The notes beneath the pieces were generated by a model. The model ran no database searches and was not told the origin of the DNA. It saw only the letters and a program-made list of their open reading frames with translations. 64,000 bases of DNA from Pararhizobium sp. GTDB lineage: Bacteria > Pseudomonadota > Alphaproteobacteria > Rhizobiales > Rhizobiaceae. The stretch lies in contig CP051237.1 in assembly GCA_017794825.1 (NCBI GenBank), forward strand, positions 124,001-188,000, read 5' to 3'. Positions 1 through 8,504 of this stretch are shown here, one piece after another (the stretch's first letter is position 1; every line of letters begins with the position of its first letter). The translations under genes and the position numbers were made by a program.

Positions 1-247
1 CGATCAGCCGCATCAACCATGCCGCCGGCAGAGCGCCAACCGCCACGCCAAGAGTAAAGCCGGTGACCGGAGCGGTGGCCAGCGACTTGTCTTCGCCCAG
101 CATGTAATCGCCGGCCAGTCCACCGAGCGACACAGCGATCGGCGCGCCTGCTCCCAGGAAGGCGTTCGAGGCAGCGAGAATCAGCGCATTGCGCTTCGCC
201 AGAGCGATATCGACGCCTGAACCAGGCGCCGTTTGATTGACATTCAT
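1..247 (-). CDS. MFS transporter, N-terminal fragment (runs off left edge)
   Basis: About 82 codons of a membrane transporter that begins at the ATG at 247 and continues beyond base 1. The visible protein has a short polar start, then a hydrophobic helix with an APIAVSLGGLAG stretch, a loop containing DKSLATAPVTGF, and the start of a second helix ending near LMRLI. That pattern is typical of the first two helices of MFS permeases in rhizobia. It lies 141 bp downstream of the FAD dehydrogenase gene on the same strand with no clear terminator between them, so co-transcription is possible. Substrate unknown. Only the N-terminus is visible, so family-level confidence is moderate. Confidence 0.6.
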   Translation of the reverse strand, partial: MNVNQTAPGSGVDIALAKRNALILAASNAFLGAGAPIAVSLGGLAGDYMLGEDKSLATAPVTGFTLGVAVGALPAAWLMRLI

Positions 248-388
248 GAATGTATCCCGGCCGCTGCAGGTTGGTTCAGCGCGCCTTGCTCACTATCAAT
301 AGTCCGCCGCATACGGTTAACTTGCCGGGCGATCCTTATATCAGCGATCGGTAATAGGCAATCTTCGCATTCCAGGGAACGGTTTCGG

Positions 389-2938
389 TTATCCGCGCAT
401 GCGTTCGCCCAGTGGGTCGAAAGGTGGTTCGGTCAGGATCCGGGCGGGGCGGCGCTTGCCGAGGACCTCGATCTCGAACACGCCATGCTCCTCGATTCCG
501 GCCATGGCGGCGGGCACGTAACCCTGGGCAAGCGACATGTCGACGAAGTGTCCATAGCCGCCTGAGGTGACCCAGCCTACGACGCGCCATTCTCCGTCCC
601 TTTGGGGGTGGATTTTCGGCATCTCTGAGCCCGACGAATCAAATCGGGGCGCGCCGTAGCCGTGCGGCGGGCTTACGAGACCGTGGTCGACGTCACCTAC
701 TTTGGCCCACACAGGTTCATCGCCCATCACATCCGTGTCGTCCGCGTTGATCGCAAAACTGACCCGGCGCGCCTTCGAACCCTTTTCATGTTCTTCCGCC
801 GCTTTTTCCATTCCGATGAAATCATTTTTGGACAGTTTTACGAAACGCTCCATCGCGCCTTCAAACGGGCCGTAGATCGGCCTGAGTTCGGCGAACCATG
901 TCGGGAAATTTTTCTCCAACCGCATGGACAGCAATGCCCGCATGCCGAAATCGACGATGCCGAATTCCGCGCCGGCCTCCTTGATCGCCAGATAAACCGT
1001 CCGCTCGTAGGCCGGCTCCATCCAGATCTCGTAGCCGAGATCGCCGGTATAGCTGATCCGGTTTACCTTGCAGGGACAACCTGCGACGTCCATTTCGCGA
1101 TAATCCATGAATCGAATCGCTTCGTTCGAGACATCGATGTCAGCCAGTTTTTCGAGCACGGCGCGCGACCGCGGTCCGGCGATGGACAGACCGACAAGTT
1201 CCTGCCCGAAGCGCCGCAGACACACGGTTCCGTCAGAAGGCAGATGGCCCTCGAACCAGCGCATGTGATAAATTTGCGCGGCCGTGGATCCCCAGACCAT
1301 GAAACGCTCGTCGCCGGCATTGGCGATCGTGAAGTCCCCGATCAATTTGCCTTCATGATTGAGCATCGGCGTCAAAACGATGCGGCCGGGCTTCGGCATC
1401 GTGTTGGTCATCAGCCTGGACAGCCAACTTCCAGCGCCCGGGCCCGACACTTGATACTTGGCGAAATTGGCGATCTCCGTCACGCCGACGCGTTCCCTGA
1501 CGGCCCGCACCTCGGCGCCGACATGGGCGAAATCATTGGACCGATGAAAGGACAATTTGTCTTTTGCTTCCCCGGCGCTCGGCGCAAACCACAGAGGCGT
1601 TTCCAGACCCCAGGTATCGCCCATGACGGCGTGGTTGTCGCGCACCATAATATCGTACAGCGGCGTCGTCTGCTGCGGTCTTGCTGCCGGGAGCTCTTCG
1701 TTGGGAAAACGGATCGAGAAGCGCCGGGAATAGTTTTCCCTCACTTTGGCGTTGGTGTAGCTCAGCGACGTGAAATCTCCGAAGCGGGCAACATCCATGC
1801 CGAAAATGTCGTGGCCCGGATCGCCGTCGGTCATCCAGTTCGCCAAAGCAAGACCGACGCCGCCGCCCTGCGAGAAGCCGGCCATCACGGCGCAGGCGCA
1901 CCAGAAATTCGTCAGCCCCTGAACCGGCCCGACAAGCGGATTGCCATCCGGCGCGAACGTGAATGGGCCGTTGACTATCTGCTTTATGCCGGCTCTTCCG
2001 AAGGCCGGAAAGTGCTCAAACCCGACTTCCAGAGACGGTGTGATACGATCGAGATCCGGCTGCAGCAATTCATGCCCGAAATCCCAGGGCGTCTCCTTGG
2101 CGGACCACGGCACACAGGCCTTCTCGTAAGTGCCCAACAGCAGGCCTTCGCGCTCCTGCCTGGTATAGATCTCTCCCTTGAAGTCGATGACCCCGACCAG
2201 TTCACGGCCTGACGCCTCGTTGAATTCGCGGACTTCCGGCATCGACTCTGTCAGCAGATACATGTGCTCCATCGCGAGCAACGGCAGTTCCAGCCCGACC
2301 ATGCGCCCGACCTCGCGCGCCCACAGACCGCCCGCATTGACGACGTGATCCGCTTTGACGGTTCCCTTCTCCGTGGTCACAATCCAAGTTCCATCCGGGG
2401 TTTGGGCGATATCGGTCACGCGGTTGCGCAGCTCTATCTTCGCGCCAAGCTTGCGCGCCGCCATCGCGTAGGCGTGGGTCGTTCCTGACGGATCGAGGTG
2501 GCCTTCCACCGGATCCCACAAGGCGCCGACGAACCGGCTTTCATCCATCAAGGGAAACATCGCCTTCGCCTCGGATGGCGTGATGATTTCCGTATCCATG
2601 CCGAGCGCCCGGCCCGTGGCCTGCGTATAGCGCAGGAAATTCAGCCGTTCCTCGCTGTCGGCCAGCATCACGCCGCCAGTGAGATGCAGCCCGCAGGACT
2701 GACCCGACAATTCTTCCAGCTCGCTGTAGAGGGCGACAGTGTAGGCCTGCAGGCGCGCGACGTTCGGATCACCGTTGAGCGTGTGAAAACCGCCGGCCGC
2801 ATGCCAGGAAGAACCGGACGTCAATTCCGACCGCTCGATCAAAAGGGCGTCCTTCCATCCCGCCTTTGCCAGGTGGTACAGTACCGAACACCCGACGACT
2901 CCGCCGCCGATCACCACTGCGCTTGCATGTTCCTGCAT
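389..2938 (-). CDS. FAD-dependent dimethylglycine/sarcosine dehydrogenase-like oxidoreductase
   Basis: An 849-residue protein with the four-part architecture of the dimethylglycine dehydrogenase family. It has an N-terminal DAO-type Rossmann domain (VIGGGVVGCSVLYHLAKAG, residues 9-27), an SSWHAAGG motif whose His46 matches the site of covalent FAD attachment in this family, a middle FAO_M-like region, and a C-terminal aminomethyltransferase (GCV_T plus C-terminal barrel) half from about residue 430. Family members oxidatively demethylate N-methylated glycines and pass the one-carbon unit to tetrahydrofolate. The exact substrate (dimethylglycine, sarcosine or another methylamine) cannot be read here. 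The start is supported by an AAGGCGGAG ribosome-binding site just before the ATG at 2938. An inverted repeat upstream may be its operator. An MFS gene follows it. Confidence 0.88.
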   Translation of the reverse strand: MQEHASAVVIGGGVVGCSVLYHLAKAGWKDALLIERSELTSGSSWHAAGGFHTLNGDPNVARLQAYTVALYSELEELSGQSCGLHLTGGVMLADSEERLNFLRYTQATGRALGMDTEIITPSEAKAMFPLMDESRFVGALWDPVEGHLDPSGTTHAYAMAARKLGAKIELRNRVTDIAQTPDGTWIVTTEKGTVKADHVVNAGGLWAREVGRMVGLELPLLAMEHMYLLTESMPEVREFNEASGRELVGVIDFKGEIYTRQEREGLLLGTYEKACVPWSAKETPWDFGHELLQPDLDRITPSLEVGFEHFPAFGRAGIKQIVNGPFTFAPDGNPLVGPVQGLTNFWCACAVMAGFSQGGGVGLALANWMTDGDPGHDIFGMDVARFGDFTSLSYTNAKVRENYSRRFSIRFPNEELPAARPQQTTPLYDIMVRDNHAVMGDTWGLETPLWFAPSAGEAKDKLSFHRSNDFAHVGAEVRAVRERVGVTEIANFAKYQVSGPGAGSWLSRLMTNTMPKPGRIVLTPMLNHEGKLIGDFTIANAGDERFMVWGSTAAQIYHMRWFEGHLPSDGTVCLRRFGQELVGLSIAGPRSRAVLEKLADIDVSNEAIRFMDYREMDVAGCPCKVNRISYTGDLGYEIWMEPAYERTVYLAIKEAGAEFGIVDFGMRALLSMRLEKNFPTWFAELRPIYGPFEGAMERFVKLSKNDFIGMEKAAEEHEKGSKARRVSFAINADDTDVMGDEPVWAKVGDVDHGLVSPPHGYGAPRFDSSGSEMPKIHPQRDGEWRVVGWVTSGGYGHFVDMSLAQGYVPAAMAGIEEHGVFEIEVLGKRRPARILTEPPFDPLGERMRG

Positions 2939-2972
2939 CGACTCCGCCTTTCGTTTCGCAATCAGGTGAAGC

Positions 2973-3004
2973 CTAGTCTAATGGTTGTAGTGCCAATGGA
3001 CTAG
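2973..3004. promoter_or_regulatory. Imperfect inverted repeat (candidate operator) in a divergent promoter region
   Basis: CTAGTCTAATGG at 2973-2984 is mirrored by CCAATGGACTAG at 2993-3004. The arms are 12 bases, 10 of them complementary, with an 8-base spacer. The dyad sits 35-66 bp upstream of the dehydrogenase start and about 53 bp upstream of the cyclase start, where a repressor or activator of either divergent gene would bind. No regulator gene lies beside it in the window. The symmetry is read directly; regulatory function is inference. Confidence 0.45.
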
Positions 3005-3056
3005 CGGCCGGATACACACTAACAATCAAAGTGGACCAGTCAGATTAGGTTATGCA

Positions 3057-5252
3057 ATGGGCCAGATACCCACAGGGTTGAACGAAAGCATTCCGCGCGA
3101 CGCGACGCCAGACAGGCGCCGGCGGTTTTCCGTGCCGCTGAAGGCGACCATCCTCCTCGTCTTCGTCCTGACTACCGTGCCGGTGCTCCTCGCCATCATC
3201 GAGATCGACCAGCGCACCGGCAGCCAGGTCGCACGCGCTCACGCGGCCGAGATGGTGGAACGCTTCCGGAACGAGACAATTCGTGAGATCGTGACCGAAT
3301 TCAAGGCACTCAAGGTGCTGATTTCGACGGCAGCCGAGCTCGGCCGTCAGGCGCCTGACGTCTTCGAAGACGACCGCGCGCTCCGGTATCTCTTCAGCCT
3401 GCTTCAACACGGCGAAACGATGCTGAACGTCTATGTCGGGCTCGAGGACGGGTCCTTCCGACAAGCACGGCGGATCCATGATCCGAACATGGAGATCCAC
3501 GGCGCCCGGCCGCCCGCGGGCACGGAATATGCCTATCGCCTGCTGGAACCAAATATTCGACCATCGACACTTGACCGCTACATCTTCCTCGACAACAAAC
3601 AGAATACCCTTGGCGAAGTCTCTGCGGAAAGCGGCTACGACCCGCGCCGGCGCACCTGGTACAAAGTGGCGGTGAACGCGGGTACGACGACAATTACGGA
3701 TCCAGAACTGTTCTGGGCCTTCGGACTGGTCGGCTTCACGGTAGCCGAACCCTACGAGGTCGACGGCAAACTCGCCGGTGTGGTCGCGGCGGATGTGACC
3801 CTCGACAGCTTTTCGTCCTATCTCGCGCAGAAGCCTGTGAGCCCGAACAGCCTGAGCTACCTGCTGGACGACCACGGGATGGTCCTGGCGGCCTCGGACG
3901 GCACGACGACCTATGGTAGCGACAACAATCAGGTGTCCCTGCCGCATGTCGCGGACGTCGAGAACCGGCTGGTCTCGCTGGCCTATTCGCAGCGGCCCGA
4001 GATTGCGGGCGCGGAAGTCTACAGGTTCAGCCACGAGGGAAGTGACTACATTGTCGGACTGTCGTCCCTGGAAGAGGATCTGGACAAGCCCTGGCGGCTG
4101 ATGGTGCTGACGCCGCTAAGCGATTTCACAGCCGAGTTTACGCGCAACAGCCAGCGGATGCTGGTCATCGGCCTCGTGGCCATTGCCGTTCAACTGACGA
4201 TCATCTACGTGATCGCCGGTCTGATCGCCTCGCCCCTGCAGCGGCTGACCCGCAAGGTGGCGCGAATCCAGTCGCTGGAAAGCAGCGCCGACCTTCCGGT
4301 GAAGCGGTCACGGATCCGTGAGGTGGATGTGCTGTCCCAGGCAATCGACACGCTCGATACCGTGGTCCAGGCCTTTGCGCGCTTCGTGCCCGTAGGCCTG
4401 GTGCGCGAGCTGCTGAAATCGGACCGACAGCTGGAATTGGGCGGGCAGAGCCGGTTTCTGACGATTCTCTTCTGCGATGTCGAGGCGTTCTCTACACTCG
4501 CCGAACGGATCGCTGCGCGCGACCTGCTGGCCAGGGTCTCGACGCTTCTGGGCGATATCACTAAAAGGGTCCACGACGAGAAGGGTACGATCGACAAGTT
4601 CATGGGCGACGGCGTGATGGCCTTCTGGGGCGCCCCGGTGGCGCTTGACGACCATGCCTGGCACGGCTGTGTTGCGGCGCTGGCTATCCAGCGCGATCTC
4701 GAACGGCTGAACGCCGAATGGCGCAGTAACGATGCGCCCGAGATGCGGCTTAGGGTCGGCATCCATTCCGACGTGGTGCTGGTAGGCAATATCGGCTCGA
4801 AGGATCGGATGAGCTACACCGTCCTGGGCGACGGTGTGAACATCGCGTCGCGACTGGAAGGCTGCAACAAGATCTACGGCACACTCGTCTGCATCAGCCA
4901 CGATACGTTTAGCGAGGCGGGCGACCGGATTTGCGTGCGTCCCATCGACGAGGTGCAAGTCAAGGGTCGGCGGGCCACGGTCACCATTTACGAGCTGCTC
5001 GGGGCCTATGGCGCGGGCGAGATCTTCGAGCCCGATACCGAGACGCTGGAAATTGCACGAATCACCCGCACCGCCTTTGATGCGCTGGTCGGCGGCGACC
5101 GGCCCGCTGCGCTTGCCGCCTATCGCGATGTGCTGGCGATCCGGCCGGACGATCCTGTGGCAAAGCTGCACGTCAGCCGGCTGGAAGCGGGCGAGGCTCT
5201 TCCGCGTGCACAGGTCAAAATGATTGAGGCCCATGATAGCAAGTTCTCCTGA
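3057..5252 (+). CDS. Membrane-bound class III adenylate cyclase with periplasmic Cache sensor and HAMP
   Basis: A 731-residue receptor cyclase predicted to make cAMP. Membrane helix 1 is near residues 28-50, followed by about 310 residues of Cache-like extracytoplasmic sensor (with a DPRRRTWYKVA-type stretch), helix 2 near 370-394, a HAMP linker, and the class III catalytic domain from about 465. Metal aspartates sit in FCDVEAFS (about 474) and GDGVMAFWG (about 516). The Lys in TIDKFMGDG and the Asp in LGDGVNIASRLE fit adenine recognition, and the Asn and Arg in GVNIASRLE are the transition-state residues. The loop before VLVGNIGS reads GIHSDV, where Gly is usual after His-Ser/Thr. The C-terminal 100 residues are TPR-like. 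It starts an overlapped operon with a methyltransferase and ABC permeases. The ribosome-binding site is weak. Confidence 0.9.
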   Translation: MGQIPTGLNESIPRDATPDRRRRFSVPLKATILLVFVLTTVPVLLAIIEIDQRTGSQVARAHAAEMVERFRNETIREIVTEFKALKVLISTAAELGRQAPDVFEDDRALRYLFSLLQHGETMLNVYVGLEDGSFRQARRIHDPNMEIHGARPPAGTEYAYRLLEPNIRPSTLDRYIFLDNKQNTLGEVSAESGYDPRRRTWYKVAVNAGTTTITDPELFWAFGLVGFTVAEPYEVDGKLAGVVAADVTLDSFSSYLAQKPVSPNSLSYLLDDHGMVLAASDGTTTYGSDNNQVSLPHVADVENRLVSLAYSQRPEIAGAEVYRFSHEGSDYIVGLSSLEEDLDKPWRLMVLTPLSDFTAEFTRNSQRMLVIGLVAIAVQLTIIYVIAGLIASPLQRLTRKVARIQSLESSADLPVKRSRIREVDVLSQAIDTLDTVVQAFARFVPVGLVRELLKSDRQLELGGQSRFLTILFCDVEAFSTLAERIAARDLLARVSTLLGDITKRVHDEKGTIDKFMGDGVMAFWGAPVALDDHAWHGCVAALAIQRDLERLNAEWRSNDAPEMRLRVGIHSDVVLVGNIGSKDRMSYTVLGDGVNIASRLEGCNKIYGTLVCISHDTFSEAGDRICVRPIDEVQVKGRRATVTIYELLGAYGAGEIFEPDTETLEIARITRTAFDALVGGDRPAALAAYRDVLAIRPDDPVAKLHVSRLEAGEALPRAQVKMIEAHDSKFS

Positions 5253-5943
5253 AGTTTCCGCCACGGACAAATTTCGCCCGAGTGATTACTCGGCGGCGCT
5301 GGTCTACTGCATCCTGCAACGCGGAACCTGGGCGCACGGTGCGAGAGTGCTCGATGTCGGCTGCGGCAGCGGCGTTCTCCTTGCGGCGGCCGGCTCAGCC
5401 GGGGCGGTTCGTCTTTACGGTGTCGATATCGAGGCCGACGCCGTCGCGGCGACGAGCGCGCTACTGGACAGGCTCGGCCACTCGCGCGTGCGCGAAGTCC
5501 ACCTCGGCGAAATGTTCGAGCCAGTCGCGGGACTCCGCTTCGACCTTGTCCTGGCCAATCTACCCCACTTTCCCATGGATGGGGCGCCGGTCGACGGACG
5601 GCATATGTCGTGGAGTAACGGCGGCGCCGACGGGCGCAGACTGATGGACCGCTTCCTCGACGGCCTCGCCGCGCATCTGGAACCAGAAGGGCATGCGCTG
5701 GTAATGCACAACGATTTCATCGGTCTCGACCGTACGCGGGAGTTGGCCGGGCAGCACGGACTGGCAGTCGAGATCGCCGACAAGATCATGGTTCCGATTC
5801 CGGACGCCAAGCTTGCCGTGATGTCCGATGACGTCCTGGAACGAGAGACCGGGCTGTCGATCCGCCGCTTCGGCAACTACACCTTCGGCGCGATCTCGGT
5901 CCTCGTGATCAAACATGCGAAAGAGGGGAAGGAGCCGTCATGA
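5233..5943 (+). CDS. Class I SAM-dependent methyltransferase
   Basis: A protein of about 236 residues with the SAM-binding motif VLDVGCGSGVLLAA near its N-terminus, an acidic strand end (YGVDIEADAV), and a catalytic-loop motif NLPHFP that replaces the NPPY/NPPF of HemK- or RlmG-type N-methyltransferases. The target is unknown: protein, nucleic acid and small molecule are all possible. I prefer the ATG at 5233, preceded by TTGAGG; an in-frame TTG lies three codons upstream at 5224. It overlaps the 3' end of the cyclase gene by about 20 bases and the next gene by four (ATGA), so translation is probably coupled with both. This suggests a role tied to the cyclase/ABC unit. Confidence 0.75.
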   Translation: MIASSPEVSATDKFRPSDYSAALVYCILQRGTWAHGARVLDVGCGSGVLLAAAGSAGAVRLYGVDIEADAVAATSALLDRLGHSRVREVHLGEMFEPVAGLRFDLVLANLPHFPMDGAPVDGRHMSWSNGGADGRRLMDRFLDGLAAHLEPEGHALVMHNDFIGLDRTRELAGQHGLAVEIADKIMVPIPDAKLAVMSDDVLERETGLSIRRFGNYTFGAISVLVIKHAKEGKEPS

Positions 5944-7613
5944 TCGGTGCGTTACGGGGCACACTGGCAGTGCTTTTACTCGTCCTTCTGGGGGCGCTCT
6001 CACCTGCCCGCGCCGAAACACCGGACGAGGCGCTGGACGCCCTGCTTGCCAAGGCCTGGTCCGAGATGCCCGAGGCTTGCGACAAGGAGAATGTCGACAC
6101 CCTGGTCCGCATCCTGTGTACGGGCACCATGCGGGTCGGGGTCCGCTGGGACTATCCGATGTTCTCGACCCTGGTTGGCGACACCGACGAGAGGATCGGT
6201 TACGACACCGCCGTGGCCAGCGCCATTGCGGCGCGGCTGGGTGTGAAGACGGAATGGATCCATGTCCGCGCGGCCACCCGGATCTCGACCCTGGCCGAGG
6301 GCGGAGCCGATGTCGTCATCGCCACCATGGGGCATACCAAGCAACGCGACGGGCAGACCCGATTCATCCGCCCCCACTACTACAGCTCGGAAACCATTGT
6401 CGTCGGCCCGCGCGAGCTGGACGTCTCCGGCTGGGACGATATCAAAGGCTGGCGCGTCTGCAGCACGATCGGCAACCACGCGAACAGCCATCTCGTCACG
6501 CAGGACGTCCGGCTGATGTTGTTCGAGAGCGCCGTCCGCCTGCCGGAGGCGCTCGAAGAGCGAACCTGCACGCTTGCCTCCCAGGACGACAGCTTTTTCG
6601 CCACCTTTATCGCCATGCCGGAATTCGCAGCCCGGTTCGAGCGCAAGTTCGGCTTCGACGCGATCCCATGGGGAATGGCGGTGGCGCAGACCGGCAGCAA
6701 CGAATTCGCCACCGCGCTCGAACTGATCAGCGCGATCATGCATCGCGACGGCGAATTCCTCAAACTCGGTATCGAGAACAGCGTCTTCACAGGGTTTCTC
6801 GAAGAACAACACGACAGGTGGCGGACCTCAGCCTGCGCCGATGTTTCGGCCGTCACCGATGCGGGGTGTGTCCTGCCTGCACTCGACAACACCCCGCTTC
6901 CGACCCGCTTCGCGGACGAGGTGGACACGACCGTGGAATGGATAAAGGCCAACCTCGGCTTCGCCCTGGAACTGCCGATGCTGACCAGCGTCCCGGCCTT
7001 CGAACTCTTCACCGCCGGGATTGTCAATTCGTTGATCCTGGTGATGGGTGCGCTGGGCGCGACGCTTGGTTTCTCCCTCGTATTCGGGTTCTTCGCGATA
7101 ATCCCCCTGCGGGTGTCGCGTTTCGTGACCTGGGGAATCGTCACGACGATACAGTCCTCGCCCGTTATCCTGACGCTGGTGGTCGCCGGCGCGGTGGCCA
7201 CCACGATCTTCACCTATTCGCCCGCCGTGGCGCTCGGCTCGGCCATCGTTGCGCTCGGGCTCATGAACGGGGCCAACGCGGGCCAGGCAATCGGCGAGGC
7301 CGCAGAGAGCCTGCGGCGGGACGGACGGTACGGATCCGGCTTCAGCGGGGCTCTATACGGGGCTGCGGTCAGGCGGTCGTTGACGCAGCTCCTGTCCTTC
7401 CTGATCAACGCCGCAAAGGGCACGCCGATCGCCAGTTTCACCGGCGCCCCGGAACTGCTGAGCGCACTGACCGACATCACCTCCTTCTCAGCAGGCCGCG
7501 GGACTACATACACGCTGGTGCTGATATTCTACATTGCCGTCGTCTTCATTGTTGTCTGGGCCTGCGAACGGGTCCGGGTCCGGCTGAACAAGCGGGAGGA
7601 GGCGCAGGCATGA
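5940..7613 (+). CDS. Fused periplasmic solute-binding protein and ABC permease (polar amino acid type)
   Basis: A 557-residue fusion. A hydrophobic signal segment (residues 8-20, possible cleavage after SPARA) leads into a family-3 solute-binding domain (about 60-300) with GYDTAVASAIAARLG and a helix-start GADVVIATMGHT. From about residue 355 there are several membrane helices of an HisM/GlnP-type permease, with an EAA-type loop (NAGQAIGEAAESL). Six cysteines in the binding part fall in three near pairs (47/60, 174/210, 299/310) and may form disulfides. Binding protein-permease fusions are known in amino acid ABC systems. Here there is no ATPase gene in the operon, so energy coupling must come from elsewhere or the protein serves sensing. 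ATGA overlap at both ends. Confidence 0.8.
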   Translation: MIGALRGTLAVLLLVLLGALSPARAETPDEALDALLAKAWSEMPEACDKENVDTLVRILCTGTMRVGVRWDYPMFSTLVGDTDERIGYDTAVASAIAARLGVKTEWIHVRAATRISTLAEGGADVVIATMGHTKQRDGQTRFIRPHYYSSETIVVGPRELDVSGWDDIKGWRVCSTIGNHANSHLVTQDVRLMLFESAVRLPEALEERTCTLASQDDSFFATFIAMPEFAARFERKFGFDAIPWGMAVAQTGSNEFATALELISAIMHRDGEFLKLGIENSVFTGFLEEQHDRWRTSACADVSAVTDAGCVLPALDNTPLPTRFADEVDTTVEWIKANLGFALELPMLTSVPAFELFTAGIVNSLILVMGALGATLGFSLVFGFFAIIPLRVSRFVTWGIVTTIQSSPVILTLVVAGAVATTIFTYSPAVALGSAIVALGLMNGANAGQAIGEAAESLRRDGRYGSGFSGALYGAAVRRSLTQLLSFLINAAKGTPIASFTGAPELLSALTDITSFSAGRGTTYTLVLIFYIAVVFIVVWACERVRVRLNKREEAQA

Positions 7614-8260
7614 CCAGTCTGACCGATCTGCTCGCAAGCGACTATCCCAGGGACCTGGCGACCGGGATGGTCGTCAATTTCCAGATTGCGGCCATCGCGC
7701 TGGGGCTGGGTCTCGCACTCGGAGTACCCTTCGTTCTCATGCTCACGGGAGGCAAGCTGACGCGCCGGCTGGCGAGCCCGCTGATCGGGCTGATGCGAGC
7801 GGCGCCCACATTCGTGGTAATGTTCTTCCTTCTGAACGTCATTCCCCGTCCCTTCCTGTTCTTCGGGATCGAAGTGTGGATGCCCCCATCGCTGATCGTC
7901 GCCCTATCACTGGCGCCCTATGCCGCGGCCTATGTAGCCGACAATGGCCGCGCCGCGCTTGTGGGGTTGCGGGCCGGATCGCAGACCGAGGCGCTGTTGT
8001 TCCTGCCGAACCTGATCCGGGCCTTCACCGTTCTGGTCATGTCGTCGAGCGCGGGCGTCGCCATCGGTGTGAACGAAGGCGTCGCCGTCGTCCTGCGCGA
8101 GGCCGAGCGCCTGCCTACACTGGGCGAGCAGATGCTGTGCTTCGCCTTCGGCGTCTTCGCCTTCGGCGCGGTGTTTCAGGTCGGATTTGCCATTGTGCGC
8201 GTGCTGATGCGCCACCTGTCCCGTCGCAAGGGCGCCGACGCGATCCATGCCGCTGAATAA
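7610..8260 (+). CDS. ABC transporter permease (polar amino acid family)
   Basis: A 216-residue membrane protein with about five hydrophobic segments. Its cytoplasmic loop, AYVADNGRAALVGLRAGSQTEALLFLPN, corresponds in position and spacing to the EAA loop of polar amino acid permeases, though the central Glu-Ala-Ala is degenerate. It starts at an ATG overlapping the stop of the fused binding protein-permease (ATGA), so the two probably form the heterodimeric membrane channel of one importer. It is the last gene of the plus-strand unit. The next gene, nusB, faces it, and no ATP-binding subunit follows. Substrate unknown; a charged or polar amino acid is the family default. Confidence 0.78.
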   Translation: MTSLTDLLASDYPRDLATGMVVNFQIAAIALGLGLALGVPFVLMLTGGKLTRRLASPLIGLMRAAPTFVVMFFLLNVIPRPFLFFGIEVWMPPSLIVALSLAPYAAAYVADNGRAALVGLRAGSQTEALLFLPNLIRAFTVLVMSSSAGVAIGVNEGVAVVLREAERLPTLGEQMLCFAFGVFAFGAVFQVGFAIVRVLMRHLSRRKGADAIHAAE

Positions 8261-8504
8261 TCGCTGAGGCGAAACAACAGGCCCATGCATCTAGGGCAAC
8301 GTGCGAATGACTTGTCGTCAAAGCGGCGAGTCACAGATCGGATGCATATCCTGCTTCATTGCGGTAGTTCGAGCATTCCGTCGTGTTGAACAGATCGCAG
8401 ATATTCCCAACTGCCTGCCATAACAGATTTTAAGGCCGGGCCTATTTTTGTCGGCCGGGACAAGGTTTTTCTCTCGGCAGGGCTGATTTTCGCGACCGTC
8501 TCGG

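Noticed and set aside
662..2212. A 516-residue open frame on the plus strand across the dehydrogenase gene
   Set aside because: It lies antisense inside a clear FAD-dehydrogenase gene; its composition is Arg/His/Asp-rich with no domain, as expected of a GC-rich shadow frame.
3045..4034. A 329-residue minus-strand open frame across the cyclase gene
   Set aside because: It is antisense to recognisable Cache and membrane domains and has no family features.
5915..7609. A long plus-strand open frame upstream of the second permease, in its frame
   Set aside because: It is the alternate frame of the binding protein-permease fusion; only the part from 7610 encodes a recognisable permease, with an ATGA overlap start.
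8430..8455. A short stem AGGC-CGG-GCCT followed by ATTTTTG after the permease operon
   Set aside because: The stem is only four pairs and other pairings compete, so I did not list it as a terminator, though it is in the right place for one.
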